Notes: generated from the sequence alone by a model not told the origin. A stretch of DNA of 64,000 nt from Martelella mediterranea DSM 17316 (GCF_002043005.1 NZ_CP020330.1:1630001-1694000); one strand, 5' to 3'. Positions 1 through 10,664 are shown, numbered from the stretch's first letter. Program-made: numbers and translations.

Positions 1-1617
<1,617 letters not shown>

Positions 1618-1970
1618 ATTGTTCATGTTCATCGGCTTCGCCGATGAACACGATCTTTTGTCCTCACGCTGTCGTGGCCTTCGGCCACTACGCTGCGGAC
1701 GGCGCGCTGCGCGACGCAGGCAAGCTGCTGAGGGTAATCCCTCGACAGTCTTCGCCAATGTGCGTTACTGAAGCGACAACACAACAACAGACCTCACGAC
1801 CTTGTATCCTTGCTCCTGCATCGCAGGGGAAGGTCGAAGCCAAAGGCTTCGCAAGGCCGACCGGCCGCCGGCGCTCATGCGCCGCCCCGTCCGGAGCGAA
1901 GCGGCGCAAGCCGCGTCAGCGTGAGGACATCAAAAAAGTCCAGCTTCTCGAAAACATGCTGCATTTGGCC
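1618..1970 (+). other. 23S-5S internal transcribed spacer
   Basis: The spacer contains no tRNA and no credible gene. It is rich in short hairpins built around TTC loops: a perfect 10-bp hairpin at 1627-1649 and GTGGCC/GGCCAC at 1674-1688. A 12-bp perfect inverted repeat (GTCCTCACGCTG at 1660-1671 and its complement at 1917-1928) brackets most of the spacer. It could form a long processing stem of the kind RNase III cuts in precursor rRNA. Confidence 0.75.
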
Positions 1971-2090
1971 GACCTGGTGGTTATGGCGGGGTCCTTAACA
2001 CCCGTTCCCATTCCGAACACGGCCGTGAAATACCCCAGCGCCAATGGTACTTTGTCTTAAGACACGGGAGAGTAGGTCGCTGCCAGGTCT
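1971..2090 (+). rRNA. rrf: 5S ribosomal RNA
   Basis: A 120-nt sequence starts GACCTGGTGG and ends with the complementary CCAGGTC, closing helix I. It carries the conserved CCCATTCCGAACACGG segment of bacterial 5S rRNA. It lies about 350 nt downstream of 23S on the same strand, as expected for an rrn operon. Confidence 0.96.
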
Positions 2091-2136
2091 GCCAAATGCA
2101 GCAAAATATCTTCTCTTAACGGCGACTGCCGATATC

Positions 2137-2163
2137 AAGCCGCCGTAAAGGCGGCTTTCGTCG
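2137..2163 (+). terminator. Rho-independent-like hairpin after 5S
   Basis: AAGCCGCC (2137-2144) pairs with GGCGGCTT (2150-2157) around a GTAAA loop and is followed by TTCGTCGTT. It lies about 50 nt after 5S and probably ends most rrn transcripts. The tRNA further downstream may be read through or have its own promoter. Confidence 0.65.
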
Positions 2164-2304
2164 TTCTAAAACATCAATAACCCGGGCTGGAGCAGCCCCC
2201 GTCGACCCGCAGGAAGCAAAGCTTCCGAGGACCGACAAAACAAAATTCCGGGCGAGGCCAAGGACCATCCGTCTCAACCCTCAATCCCGGAAGCTCAGAA
2301 ATAA

Positions 2305-3267
<963 letters not shown>

Positions 3268-3270
<3 letters not shown>

Positions 3271-3506
3271 GCGCTTATGCCCGTGAAGAACTGGTTGCCG
3301 AACTTGGCGCGGCGTTTCTTTGTACTGATCTGGAATTGACCCCAGAGCCAGGCACCGATCATGCAGCCTATATTCAAAGCTGGCTCAAAGTGCTGAAAGA
3401 AGACAAGCGCGCCATCTTCAGCGCCGCCGCCCATGCGCAGCGCGCCACCGATTTCCTGCATGGTCTGCAAAGCCCTGCGGACGCCAAGGAAGGAGCCGCC
3501 GCGTAA
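3268..3506 (+). pseudogene. ArdC-type antirestriction protein, C-terminal fragment
   Basis: About 79 codons read RAYAREELVAELGAAFLCTD, then a proline/histidine-rich bridge and a SWLKVLKEDKRAIFSAAAHA segment. This is the C-terminal zincin-like domain typical of ArdC/DUF1738 antirestriction proteins on conjugative elements. The N-terminal ssDNA-binding domain and most of the metallopeptidase domain, normally more than 200 residues, are missing. The fragment begins exactly where the oppositely oriented recombinase remnant begins, so both lost their 5' ends at one junction. A GGCGGGCG-type hairpin follows at about 3540-3560. Confidence 0.8.
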
Positions 3507-3586
3507 GCGTCGGTTTCCCTTGCTCTGGCGGGAAAAATCGCGCCCGCCAGAGGCGGGCGCTGGAGATAGAGGTTTGAATATCGCTG

Positions 3587-3613
3587 AATACACTCAATTT
3601 CATTGAGCGTATT
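3587..3613 (+). promoter_or_regulatory. Inverted repeat in the abiE promoter region
   Basis: AATACACTCAAT (3587-3598) and ATTGAGCGTATT (3602-3613) match as inverted arms at 11 of 12 positions. A second related repeat, CTCAG-TATGG-CTGAG at 3659-3673, overlaps the abiEi start codon. AbiEi antitoxins are known to repress their own operon by binding inverted repeats upstream, so these are the likely operators. Confidence 0.65.
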
Positions 3614-3664
3614 GCGATTTTGTCAAACTTGAACATGGTTTGAGAATCGTGTAATATACTCAGT

Positions 3665-4519
3665 ATGGCTGAGCAAAATGCATCACTGTTAAACCGACTT
3701 GAGAAAGATCTGCCCGAAGGGCTGGTCGTGGATGCTGCTTGGCTGGAAGAGCGCGGCATCGCCAGCAATCTCCGCGCCTACTACGTCAAGAACGGCTGGC
3801 TGGAACAGCCCGTGCGCAGCGTCTACAAAAGGCCGCGCGGCACACTGAGCTGGCAGCAAGTCGTCATATCGCTCCAGACCCTGCTTTTGCGAACGCCGTT
3901 CTACGTTGGCGGGCGCACGGCGTTGGAGTTACAGGGCTTTGCCCATTATCTCGCGCATGAGACCAAGACCGTTCATCTCTACGGGCCGGAAAAGCCGCCC
4001 GCATGGCTGGACAAACTGAACCTTCCCCAGCGCTTTGTCTACCACAACAGCGCGACCCTCTTCCGCAATGATCCGATCACGCAGGGGCTTGGCAGTCTTG
4101 CCTGGAATGTCGCGGAGGGAACAGGCCGCGATCTTGCCCGCTTTCAGGGCGGCAGTCTGACCTCTCTTGCCTGGGGGCAATGGGATTGGCCATTGACGCT
4201 TTCCCAGCCCGAGCGCGCCTATCTCGAAATGCTCGATGAACTGCCGCGCCATGAGAGTTTCCATCAGGCCGATATGATCATGCAGAGTGCCGCAAATTTC
4301 AGCCCGAGGCGGCTGCAAAAGCTGCTGACAGATTGCGACAGCGTGAAAGTCAAACGCCTGTTCTTCTATTTTGCGGATCGCCATACCCATGCTTGGCTCA
4401 AGCGTCTGGACAAAACCGCCATCGATCTCGGCAAAGGCAAGCGCATGCTTGTCCCCGGCGGCAAGCTCGATCCGGTCTATCTCATAACCGTGCCGGAGGA
4501 CCTCAATGCCGTTTCGTGA
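3665..4519 (+). CDS. abiEi: AbiEi-family antitoxin (type IV TA)
   Basis: This 284-residue protein has an N-terminal winged-helix region (about 1-60, with LRAYYVKNGWLEQPVRSVYKRP). The larger C-terminal domain is typical of AbiEi antitoxins of the longer proteobacterial type (YVGGRTALELQGFAHYL near 95). AbiEi antagonises the nucleotidyltransferase toxin AbiEii and autoregulates the operon. Its stop overlaps the start of the toxin gene by 14 nt, so the two are translationally coupled. Operator-like repeats lie directly upstream, one across the start codon. The pair looks intact although the flanking genes are broken. Confidence 0.9.
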   Translation: MAEQNASLLNRLEKDLPEGLVVDAAWLEERGIASNLRAYYVKNGWLEQPVRSVYKRPRGTLSWQQVVISLQTLLLRTPFYVGGRTALELQGFAHYLAHETKTVHLYGPEKPPAWLDKLNLPQRFVYHNSATLFRNDPITQGLGSLAWNVAEGTGRDLARFQGGSLTSLAWGQWDWPLTLSQPERAYLEMLDELPRHESFHQADMIMQSAANFSPRRLQKLLTDCDSVKVKRLFFYFADRHTHAWLKRLDKTAIDLGKGKRMLVPGGKLDPVYLITVPEDLNAVS

Positions 4520-5429
4520 TCAGTATCAGGCTCAGGTCCGGCTTCTCATGCGCCTTATTCCCATTGTCGCGCGCGAAGCCTGTTTTGCGCTCAAGGGCGG
4601 AACGGCGATTAATCTTTTTGTGCGCAACCTGCCGCGCCTCTCCGTGGATATCGATCTGATGTATCTGCCCGTGAATGACAGGCCGGAGGCGCTGGCGGAC
4701 ATCGACGCCGCCATGAAGCGTATCAGGGCGGCAGCTCTGGCGGAACTGCCCGGCGCGCGCGTCACCGAAAACGTCCATGATGACGCGATCCTGCGGTTGC
4801 TTGTGATGGCCGAAGGGACACAGGTAAAGATCGAAGTCTCGCCCGTGCTGCGCGGTGTAGTGCATGAACCCTCCACAATCCCTGTCACCGAGGCCGTGGA
4901 AGAGGCTTTCGGCTTTGCGGAAACGAGTGTCGTCTCCTTCGAAGACCTCTTCGCGGGCAAGCTGGTTGCTGCGCTGGACCGTCAGCATCCGCGCGACCTT
5001 TTCGACGTGCGCGGTTTGCTCGCCCATGAGGGGCTCAGCGATGACCTCCGCGAAGCCTTCATCGTTTATCTCCTCAGCCACAACCGCCCTATGGGCGAGG
5101 TGCTGTCAGGCCGCGTCAAAGACCTCGCGAATGAATACCGCAACGGCTTCGAAGGTATGACCGAAGAGGTTGTTGCCATTGATGAGCTGATCGAAACACA
5201 GCATGAAATGATCGAGGTGCTGATCGGCGGCATGCCGGATCACCACCGTGAATTTCTCATCGGCTTCGAGCGCGGCGAACCGGACTGGTCCTTTCTCAAG
5301 ATTGGCCATGTTGCAGAGCTTCCGGCGATCCGCTGGCGGCAGCGCAATCTGGACAAGCTCAAACCGGAGCAACGATCTGCGTTGGTCGAATTGCTGCAAT
5401 CTTCTCTTGAACGGCGCGCACAAAAATAG
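4506..5429 (+). CDS. abiEii: AbiEii-family nucleotidyltransferase toxin
   Basis: This 307-residue protein has the signature of the AbiEii/DUF1814 nucleotidyltransferase fold: LKGGTAINLF (GG at 31-32) followed by SVDIDL with aspartates at 48 and 50, and KIEVSP near 118. Members transfer nucleotides to RNA targets such as tRNA acceptor ends, which stops growth and can abort phage infection. It follows and overlaps the antitoxin gene. No frameshift or missing motif is visible, so the system is probably functional and may have kept this remnant region from being lost. Confidence 0.9.
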   Translation: MPFRDQYQAQVRLLMRLIPIVAREACFALKGGTAINLFVRNLPRLSVDIDLMYLPVNDRPEALADIDAAMKRIRAAALAELPGARVTENVHDDAILRLLVMAEGTQVKIEVSPVLRGVVHEPSTIPVTEAVEEAFGFAETSVVSFEDLFAGKLVAALDRQHPRDLFDVRGLLAHEGLSDDLREAFIVYLLSHNRPMGEVLSGRVKDLANEYRNGFEGMTEEVVAIDELIETQHEMIEVLIGGMPDHHREFLIGFERGEPDWSFLKIGHVAELPAIRWRQRNLDKLKPEQRSALVELLQSSLERRAQK

Positions 5430-5460
5430 CTGCTTCCCGGCGTGAGACCGGAAAGCAGCC
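5430..5460 (-). terminator. Convergent terminator between abiEii and the small minus-strand gene
   Basis: GCTGCTTCCCGG (5430-5441) pairs with CCGGAAAGCAGC (5449-5460) with one mismatch around CGTGAGA. On the minus strand it is followed by TATTTTTG, a good U-tract, so it should end the small gene at 5466-5645. It may also serve abiE from the other side, where the tail is weaker. Confidence 0.75.
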
Positions 5461-5465
5461 GGAGT

Positions 5466-5645
5466 TTACAAGCCAGGAACGCGCGCGGCCAGTTCTGCTT
5501 CGATATTGCGTATCGAAGTCAGAGCAACATCGCGGTCTTGCGATCCGCGTGGCTCAGCGGCAAAGGCATTGAAAGCCTCTTTCAGCAGGCCATGCAATTC
5601 GGTTGTGCTGCGGCTTGCCGCTTCAAAGCGTGAAACGAGTTTCAT
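5466..5645 (-). CDS. Small protein of unknown function (59 aa)
   Basis: The start at 5645 is chosen because AAGGAGG lies eight bases upstream; an upstream in-frame ATG at 5681 has no such site. The product (MKLVSRFEAASRSTTELHGL...) is a small, probably helical cytosolic protein with no domain that I recognise. It ends six bases before a strong terminator on its own strand, which supports a real transcript. Its ribosome-binding site sits inside a perfect hairpin (5651-5670). Confidence 0.6.
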   Translation of the reverse strand: MKLVSRFEAASRSTTELHGLLKEAFNAFAAEPRGSQDRDVALTSIRNIEAELAARVPGL

Positions 5646-5650
5646 CGTAT

Positions 5651-5670
5651 CCTCCTTTGTTTCAAGGAGG
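5651..5670 (-). promoter_or_regulatory. Hairpin that sequesters a Shine-Dalgarno sequence
   Basis: On the minus strand CCTCCTT is followed by a six-base loop and then AAGGAGG, the ribosome-binding site of the 59-aa gene. The pairing is perfect over 7 bp and hides the whole SD. It could keep translation low until the hairpin melts or is displaced. A second hairpin, GGGCC-TTTC-GGCCC, lies just upstream at about 5685-5699. Confidence 0.5.
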
Positions 5671-6196
5671 CCCCGAACCATTCAGGGCCTTTCGGCCCTC
5701 GCACACACCATCATCGGCCCAGCAAAGGCGCTGATGGTTCGGCGGACGATTGAAATGAAAAGGTCAGGATGCGCCTGAAATCCCGGTTGATGCTTGACGG
5801 CAGTTTCTCCGTAAATCTTGGCGCGAACCTATGCAGCATGAACGGAAAAGAGGTGCAGCATTTTGCCTTGCCAGCCGTCTCTGGGATCGGTGGCCACCTC
5901 GCAATTGCTCAAGATCGAGTATTCGTGGAACTGGACATGCCGTTCTCAGGCAAAAAACTCCGGCCTTCATGATCACTGTGGAGGTGGGCTGTTTGCGCGG
6001 AAGCGCCGTTTCACGCTCCTTGTCCCGGCATGGCTTACAGCAAGAACGCCTGAACTCCTGACCGAATGCGGCTCGACCTTCAATGGGCTGCCCGCACCAC
6101 CTGTCTGCGCCAGCCGTGTTGCCCATGAATTCCGATCCTATGCCTCCGGCCTTTGGGAGGGCGTTAGCAAGCCAACCCGAACAAAGGAGATCAAAC
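5671..6196. other. Stretch without a recognisable gene
   Basis: About 520 bases hold only short overlapping open frames with poor starts and no recognisable product. Apart from the GGGCC hairpin near 5690 I see no repeats or RNA genes. It probably holds the promoter of the small plus-strand genes that follow, and perhaps decayed coding sequence. Confidence 0.4.
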
Positions 6197-6424
6197 ATGG
6201 CACGCGAAAACACACAGACCCCCGACGCGCTGAATGCACCGGACTTTCTGGCCTGGCACGTTACCCAGAAGGGTACAAAATCATTCTGGAACAAAGTCGG
6301 GGCAGCTTGGAAGCACAAGGACGGCAAGGGCTATACGCTTCAACTCGAAACCTGCCCGATCAATGGCCGCATCGTCTTGCGTGAACCGCTGGACGAGGCT
6401 TCCACCGACACAGACCGGACATAG
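6197..6424 (+). CDS. Small hypothetical protein (75 aa)
   Basis: The start at 6197 is preceded by AAAGGAGA at a good distance. The product has a TPDALNAPDFLAWHVTQKG segment, a KSFWNKVGAAWKHKDGKGYT segment and a polar tail. The W/K-rich middle with HKDGKG resembles small proteins often seen beside conjugative-element genes in rhizobia, but I know of no assigned function. It is 10 nt upstream of the next gene and probably co-transcribed with it. Confidence 0.65.
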   Translation: MARENTQTPDALNAPDFLAWHVTQKGTKSFWNKVGAAWKHKDGKGYTLQLETCPINGRIVLREPLDEASTDTDRT

Positions 6425-6434
6425 GGAGGGCGCA

Positions 6435-6860
6435 ATGACACATCCGTATTCAGTCGGCCCCTACACCCCCGGCCATCCATGGTACTATCTTTTGGGCGGC
6501 GAGGTTCTCTCGCCCAAAGTGATCCGCTTCGAGGCAAAGCTCAACGGTTATCAGGGATACCGCGCCAACGAAATCCTCGCCATCGCGGCATTGGCAGAGC
6601 CGCAACGGACGCGGAGGCTTCGCCAGATACGTGAAGAAGTCCTTCTCACTTTGCGCGCCGACATCTCGCGCTACCGCGAGGTTGTTCGCGAACTTCATCG
6701 CCATCGTAAGGAAACCGAAGGGCGGTCCGTGCCGTCATGTTCTGCTCCGGTGCACACGAGCGTGAGCCTGAAGCACAATCATATTTACAATGATTTTGCC
6801 CATTTGCTTTTGCTGGACAGTATACCAGAGCAGATAGATCTTTTTCATTATGAAGACTGA
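6435..6860 (+). CDS. Hypothetical protein (141 aa)
   Basis: The start at 6435 is chosen because GGGAGGG lies just upstream and the gene follows the previous stop by 10 nt. The protein begins THPYSVGPYTPGHPWYYLLG and contains a basic helical segment at about 60-95 (QRTRRLRQIREE...). No domain is recognised. The last part is more AT-rich in codon use than the first, and the gene is followed by a very AT-rich stretch. Confidence 0.6.
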   Translation: MTHPYSVGPYTPGHPWYYLLGGEVLSPKVIRFEAKLNGYQGYRANEILAIAALAEPQRTRRLRQIREEVLLTLRADISRYREVVRELHRHRKETEGRSVPSCSAPVHTSVSLKHNHIYNDFAHLLLLDSIPEQIDLFHYED

Positions 6861-6962
6861 TTTATATATTCTATAAAATTATAATAAACAAAATAAATAT
6901 TGATTATAGGTAAAATATATAGATATGTTCTGTAATTATACTTTAATTAATAGGGAGGTCAC
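6861..6962 (+). promoter_or_regulatory. AT-rich promoter-like stretch
   Basis: About 100 bases are extremely AT-rich (ATAAAATTATAATAAACAAA and similar) against the GC-rich surroundings, ending in AGGGAGG, a strong ribosome-binding site for the next gene. Such islands often bind H-NS-like silencers and act as promoters for acquired genes. The exact -10 and -35 cannot be assigned. Confidence 0.4.
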
Positions 6963-7193
6963 ATGACGTCATATTTCAACAAGAAAGCGGCCAAATCAGC
7001 GGCTGTCGTGGGAATTACAGCTGGAATAGCAATCGGCGGATTGGTCGCCATAACCGGCGGTCCTGTCGCTACTATTGCGGTTCCATTTACAATGGCTGCT
7101 GCGCTCTTCCATTACGGCGGCTATTGTATCGGTGCGAACGACGCAGAAAAAAAGCCGCAGTCCACTGAGACGCCGACCACCGCTGCGCCCTGA
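6963..7193 (+). CDS. Small putative membrane protein (76 aa)
   Basis: It starts at 6963 behind AGGGAGG. After a short basic N-terminus (MTSYFNKKAAK) come one or two hydrophobic glycine-rich segments: AVVGITAGIAIGGLVAI, then a second hydrophobic run up to about residue 57. A polar tail ends the protein. It is probably an inner-membrane protein. The glycine-zipper-like pattern (GITAGIAIGG) also resembles small pore-forming or bacteriocin-type peptides, but I see no toxin partner, so this remains open. Confidence 0.6.
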   Translation: MTSYFNKKAAKSAAVVGITAGIAIGGLVAITGGPVATIAVPFTMAAALFHYGGYCIGANDAEKKPQSTETPTTAAP

Positions 7194-7268
7194 TCCTATG
7201 TACAAATCTCTTGCCGAGTAGTATCGTTGTTCATGTTCTATTTGGGGTTGGTGGCAGGAGGTTGGGGT

Positions 7269-7925
7269 ATGCGTTCCGTAGCCTATGGCTTGATCGTGTT
7301 CGCTTTCGTAAATGTGTCAAGTGCTGAAGCGGGTAATCCAGAGTACCGCTGTGATCTTGGGACGGTTGATCATGATGCCAGTGCGGTCGCCTTTCCGGGC
7401 GTTGATGTTGGAGCCTATTCCAATCCGAATGACAAGGTTTGCACCTTTGCCATCGGGGGAGCCTCGCCCGACGGGCCATCAAGCGGCGTTTCTCCGATAG
7501 CTCAAATTCTGGAGCAGGCTCAGACAGGCGAGTTCCAAACCCTATTTCTGAGGCTAATGATTGCGCGACCGTAAGCCAAAGAAACCGATGGGAAATATGT
7601 TGAGGGCGCCTTCTCATTGATGAAAGAAAATGAAGGGGCGATTTCGAATTGCGTCAAAGCGATAATTCTGGTGTCAAAAAGCGGTGACCAAACAAGCCTT
7701 TTCGCTCTGAGCGACGAGTTGCCCAAACCGGAATTCAGTTCTGGAGATGGGGCGTTCACATATGTCTCAAGCGAGAATGACGTTGCTTCGCTCCAGTGTT
7801 CGGTTTTCAGCCCCGTCCACGACGAAACGCTTCGATCAGACTACCCCACGTTTCGGCTGTATGCGCGATCACAAATAGATGGCTCCTCTGATAGTCTATT
7901 TGTCCCTTCGGCGGCGGCGAAATGA
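7269..7925 (+). pseudogene. Broken gene for a secreted protein of unknown function
   Basis: The start at 7269 follows CAGGAGG and encodes a clear signal peptide (RSVAYGLIVFAFVNVSSAEA). The frame stops at 7572-7574, but the same frame continues open to 7925 with natural-looking sequence (KETDGKYVEGAFSLMKENEG). Between about 7530 and 7570 a second frame reads more naturally (NPISEANDCATVS). The simplest reading is a pair of compensating small indels, or one stop codon, in a gene of about 218 codons. The last four bases overlap the next gene (ATGA), so the two formed an operon. Confidence 0.55.
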
Positions 7926-8431
7926 GCGCTGACGACCCCGCTCCAAAGAAATCTCTCCGTGCGCGAATTTGGGAGTTTCATCGCCAAATTGTTCAAGGAC
8001 TGATTGTCGCTGCACTGATCGCCTTTATAGGTGGAGGCTTCTGGTATCTCGAAAGCCGCATCATCGCCAGGCCAGTCAATGCAAAATTGGCAAATAGCAC
8101 TGGACAAACAAGTATCCGTCCGATCTTTGATATTTTGATACGACCAGCCTTCGCAAAATACTGTTCCGAGCCAGCATGGATTAAGTGGTTCGGTAAACGC
8201 CTCTGGGATCAGGAGTGCCGCCGGATCGTCTTTGAGCCGCATGAATTGGCGGACTTACAAACAAGGCGCGTTGATTTTAACGAGTCAGCCGATCCGTTAA
8301 CCCTCATGTTTCTCTTTGAAGAGCGTCACAAAGACTGTATCAAAATTCAAATTGTCGATGATACATACAAGATCACTGAGTCAGAAAACTCTGCCATCCT
8401 ACGGATAAACAACCAGCTTGTTTGTCCTTGA
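7922..8431 (+). CDS. Single-pass membrane protein of unknown function (169 aa)
   Basis: This protein has a basic N-terminus (KKSLRARIWEFHRQ), one transmembrane helix at about 26-46 (GLIVAALIAFIGGGFWYLE) and a C-terminal domain that should lie in the periplasm, with several cysteines. Its start overlaps the end of the preceding broken secreted-protein gene by 4 nt. The pair probably acts together in the envelope. I recognise no family. Confidence 0.65.
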   Translation: MSADDPAPKKSLRARIWEFHRQIVQGLIVAALIAFIGGGFWYLESRIIARPVNAKLANSTGQTSIRPIFDILIRPAFAKYCSEPAWIKWFGKRLWDQECRRIVFEPHELADLQTRRVDFNESADPLTLMFLFEERHKDCIKIQIVDDTYKITESENSAILRINNQLVCP

Positions 8432-8877
8432 CCGCCGCACGCCGGAACATCGGGTCTTTCTAGAACATGAGCCGACTGGAGCGAAGCGAGGATCGACAAG
8501 ATCATGCGACCCAAACAACAATTTGGAGCGGTGATCCGCTTCAACCGGATCGAAACGCGCGGTAGACATGTTTTGAAGATCAATCATTGAGAACCTTGAG
8601 CATGATGTTCAACTGGTGCTCATGTCGTTCTTGGAAGCGGTCCTTTTTAAGGGTTGAACTTTGACGAGAATGACGAGGAGCTTTTTGATGGCACCGGACT
8701 TTCTATGATCCGTTACAGCACCTGAATAATATCAGGCGTCGTTTCGCCGCTGAATTCTTCGCCAATGCTCATACGAAAATTCGTGCGCTTGTGTCCTCTC
8801 CTTTGGGCTCTTTGTAAATTTGCGTCCGATGATTGAAATGAGCTAAAATATTAAAAACAAAACAAAAACGGAAATGG
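8432..8877. other. Gene-free stretch
   Basis: About 446 bases of lower GC contain only short frames with no recognisable product. Nothing repeated or RNA-like stands out. The last 60 bases are A-rich and probably hold the promoter of the gene at 8878. Confidence 0.4.
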
Positions 8878-9630
8878 ATGGTTTATTCTCTGGAGTTCAA
8901 CGCGGTATCTGGCAGTGAGGCGCAAAAGCGCTCTCAGCAGGATTTCGACGATCTTCAGAATGAAGTCGCTGGCCGCGATGTGGGCCGGATCGAACGCTTC
9001 CTGAATGGCGAAGGCAATCACCCGAACTCGGAAAAGCAACGTCGCAAGGCGCGTGAAGAGCAATTGAGCCGCTTCATGATGCTGATGAGCGATCCGGTTT
9101 ACGCCAAGCTTTACGATGACTGGGGCAAGAAGCTGAACGAAACACGTCAGTTTCTGGATGATGCCAGAGATCAACTCGCAGCATTCCGTGCCAGAATTGA
9201 GGCCGAGCGCCTGGATATCGATTCCCGCGCCGTGCGCTTGCCGGATGGAACCCTTGCCTATCGCGGTGAAGATGATCGCGCCTATAACCGTGACGGCACA
9301 CTATCGGACAATCCCGACGCGCAGGACATTATCTGGAGCGAGGACAGCGCCCGCCTCGCTGAAAGCCAGCACAATGACGAACTGGCAGGCCGCGCTGATC
9401 GCCTCGAAAAGAAATTGGATCATGCTGATATGATTCATGGCGAAATGGTCGAGCGCCGCGACAATACCAATGACCCGCAAACGCCGGACGCCATCAAGGC
9501 TGATATGCAAAGCCTTGATGGTATCATTGATGATATTTCCGGCGATTTGGCAGGAATAAAACCAGACAACTCTCCGGGCTATGCGCCGGAGGAAGCCAAT
9601 GGGTTGTCCATCGCGCTCCCTCAGCTATAG
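8878..9630 (+). CDS. Coiled-coil hypothetical protein (250 aa)
   Basis: The protein is highly charged and mostly helical. It opens with MVYSLEFNAVSGSEAQKRSQ, and strong heptad patterns follow at about 15-115 and again near 175-200 (LAGRADRLEKKLDHADMI). There is no signal peptide. I do not recognise the family; it resembles accessory proteins of rhizobial conjugative elements. It ends about 150 bases before an IS3 fragment. No obvious ribosome-binding site lies before the ATG, so the exact start is uncertain. Confidence 0.65.
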   Translation: MVYSLEFNAVSGSEAQKRSQQDFDDLQNEVAGRDVGRIERFLNGEGNHPNSEKQRRKAREEQLSRFMMLMSDPVYAKLYDDWGKKLNETRQFLDDARDQLAAFRARIEAERLDIDSRAVRLPDGTLAYRGEDDRAYNRDGTLSDNPDAQDIIWSEDSARLAESQHNDELAGRADRLEKKLDHADMIHGEMVERRDNTNDPQTPDAIKADMQSLDGIIDDISGDLAGIKPDNSPGYAPEEANGLSIALPQL

Positions 9631-9784
9631 CGGTCAAGCTTACCGCGAGGGAAATCTCCCGCAAACTTTCTGTATATGGGCAAGTATCACGGCATGCGGC
9701 CAAAAATCCTGATGCTCGCGGATAAGACCGAGCATCACGTCCTGTTGCTCCCGCTTTTTCTCCCCCGTTCCATACCAGTCGATC

Positions 9785-10073
9785 ATGCAGCGCATCAGCC
9801 AGTAGCCGCTTGAGCTTGGCGTTCTCGTCTTCCAAAGCCTTGAGACGGGCGGCTTCAGAAACCTCCATGCCACCATATTTGGCCTTGAACTTATAAAAAC
9901 TCGCCGGGCTGAGGCCGTGCTTGCGGCAGATCTCGGACGTCGGAAGTCCGGCTTCCTGTTCCTTGATCATCCCAATAATCTGCGCCTCGGTGAAACGGCT
10001 CTTTCGCATAAATCTGCTCCATATGAATGAGCAAACTCTACATCAAAACGCGGGACCATGCGGGGGCAGGTCA
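9785..10073 (-). mobile_element. IS3-family fragment: start of OrfA and one IS end
   Basis: The minus-strand frame from 10009 encodes the N-terminus of an IS3-family OrfA, with a helix-turn-helix (KSRFTEAQIIGMIKEQEAG, then SEICRKHGLSPASFY) and the leucine zipper region (LKALEDENAKLKRLL). Homology stops at about residue 74, near 9785, where an unrelated frame takes over. The upstream end TGACCTGCCCCCGC (reading from 10073) looks like the IS terminus. The rest of OrfA and all of OrfB are gone, so it is inactive. Confidence 0.8.
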
Positions 10074-10092
10074 ATTCCAGCGAGATCGCCCC

Positions 10093-10475
10093 TGACGTGC
10101 CACTGAGAATTTCCTCCAGAATGGATTAGAGTCCGGCCTATTAAGGGATGGACGAATGAAGAAGCAGAGATTTACGAAAGAGCAGATTATTGGTGTGCTG
10201 AAGGAGCAGGAGGCTGGCGCGAAGGCGGCCGATCTCTGCAGCAAGCACGGGATTTCAGAAGCGACGTTTTATAACTGGAAAGCCAAATTTGGCGGCATGG
10301 AAGTGTCCGAGGCCAGGCGGTTGAAGGCGCTTGAGGACGAGAATGCCAAGCTGAAGAAGCTGCTCGCCGAGCAGATGAGCCGTCCGGCGTCAATCGCATC
10401 TACCGACTGTATCGGGAGGAAGGTCTTTCCTTGCGTAAGCGCAAAGCCAGGAGGCGTGCTGTCGGAAAGGACCTG
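10093..10475 (+). mobile_element. IS3-family remnant with internal deletion
   Basis: A probable IS end, TGACGTGCCACTGAGAATTT, starts at 10093. The frame from 10156 encodes a different IS3-type OrfA (KQRFTKEQIIGVLKEQEAG, then LKALEDENAKLKKLLAEQM). At about 10380 the sequence jumps into a short part of OrfB, read in another frame (VNRIYRLYREEGLSLRKRK, ending ARRRAVG). Everything between, including the catalytic DDE region, is deleted. It is joined directly to an AraC-gene fragment. Confidence 0.8.
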
Positions 10476-10643
10476 CTGGTTTTGCAGGCACGCTCGGTTC
10501 TCGAGATCGCCTATGATGTCGGCTTCAACTCCAAATCCGCCTTCTACACCGCGTTCCGGCGCGACACCGATAAAACGCCGGCGGCCTTCCGCAAGGCGCA
10601 ACAGGCGGACTGCTGCGTAGACCCGAACGAGGCGGCCGGCTGA
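10476..10643 (+). pseudogene. AraC-family regulator, C-terminal fragment
   Basis: About 50 codons read RSVLEIAYDVGFNSKSAFYT and then AFRRDTDKTPAAFRKA. This is the second helix-turn-helix and the family signature at the end of AraC/XylS regulators. The ligand domain and first HTH are missing, and the frame is fused to an IS3 OrfB scrap. The IS therefore removed the 5' part of a host regulator gene. The downstream membrane-protein gene on the other strand may have been its neighbour or target. Confidence 0.8.
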
Positions 10644-10664
10644 GACTGGCGGCCTGCCTTTTCT

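Noticed and set aside
9640..9784. Minus-strand frame with EKKREQQDVMLGLIREHQDF
   Set aside because: It looks protein-like and may be the tail of a gene cut by the IS3 fragment, but there is no recognisable family and too little sequence to annotate.
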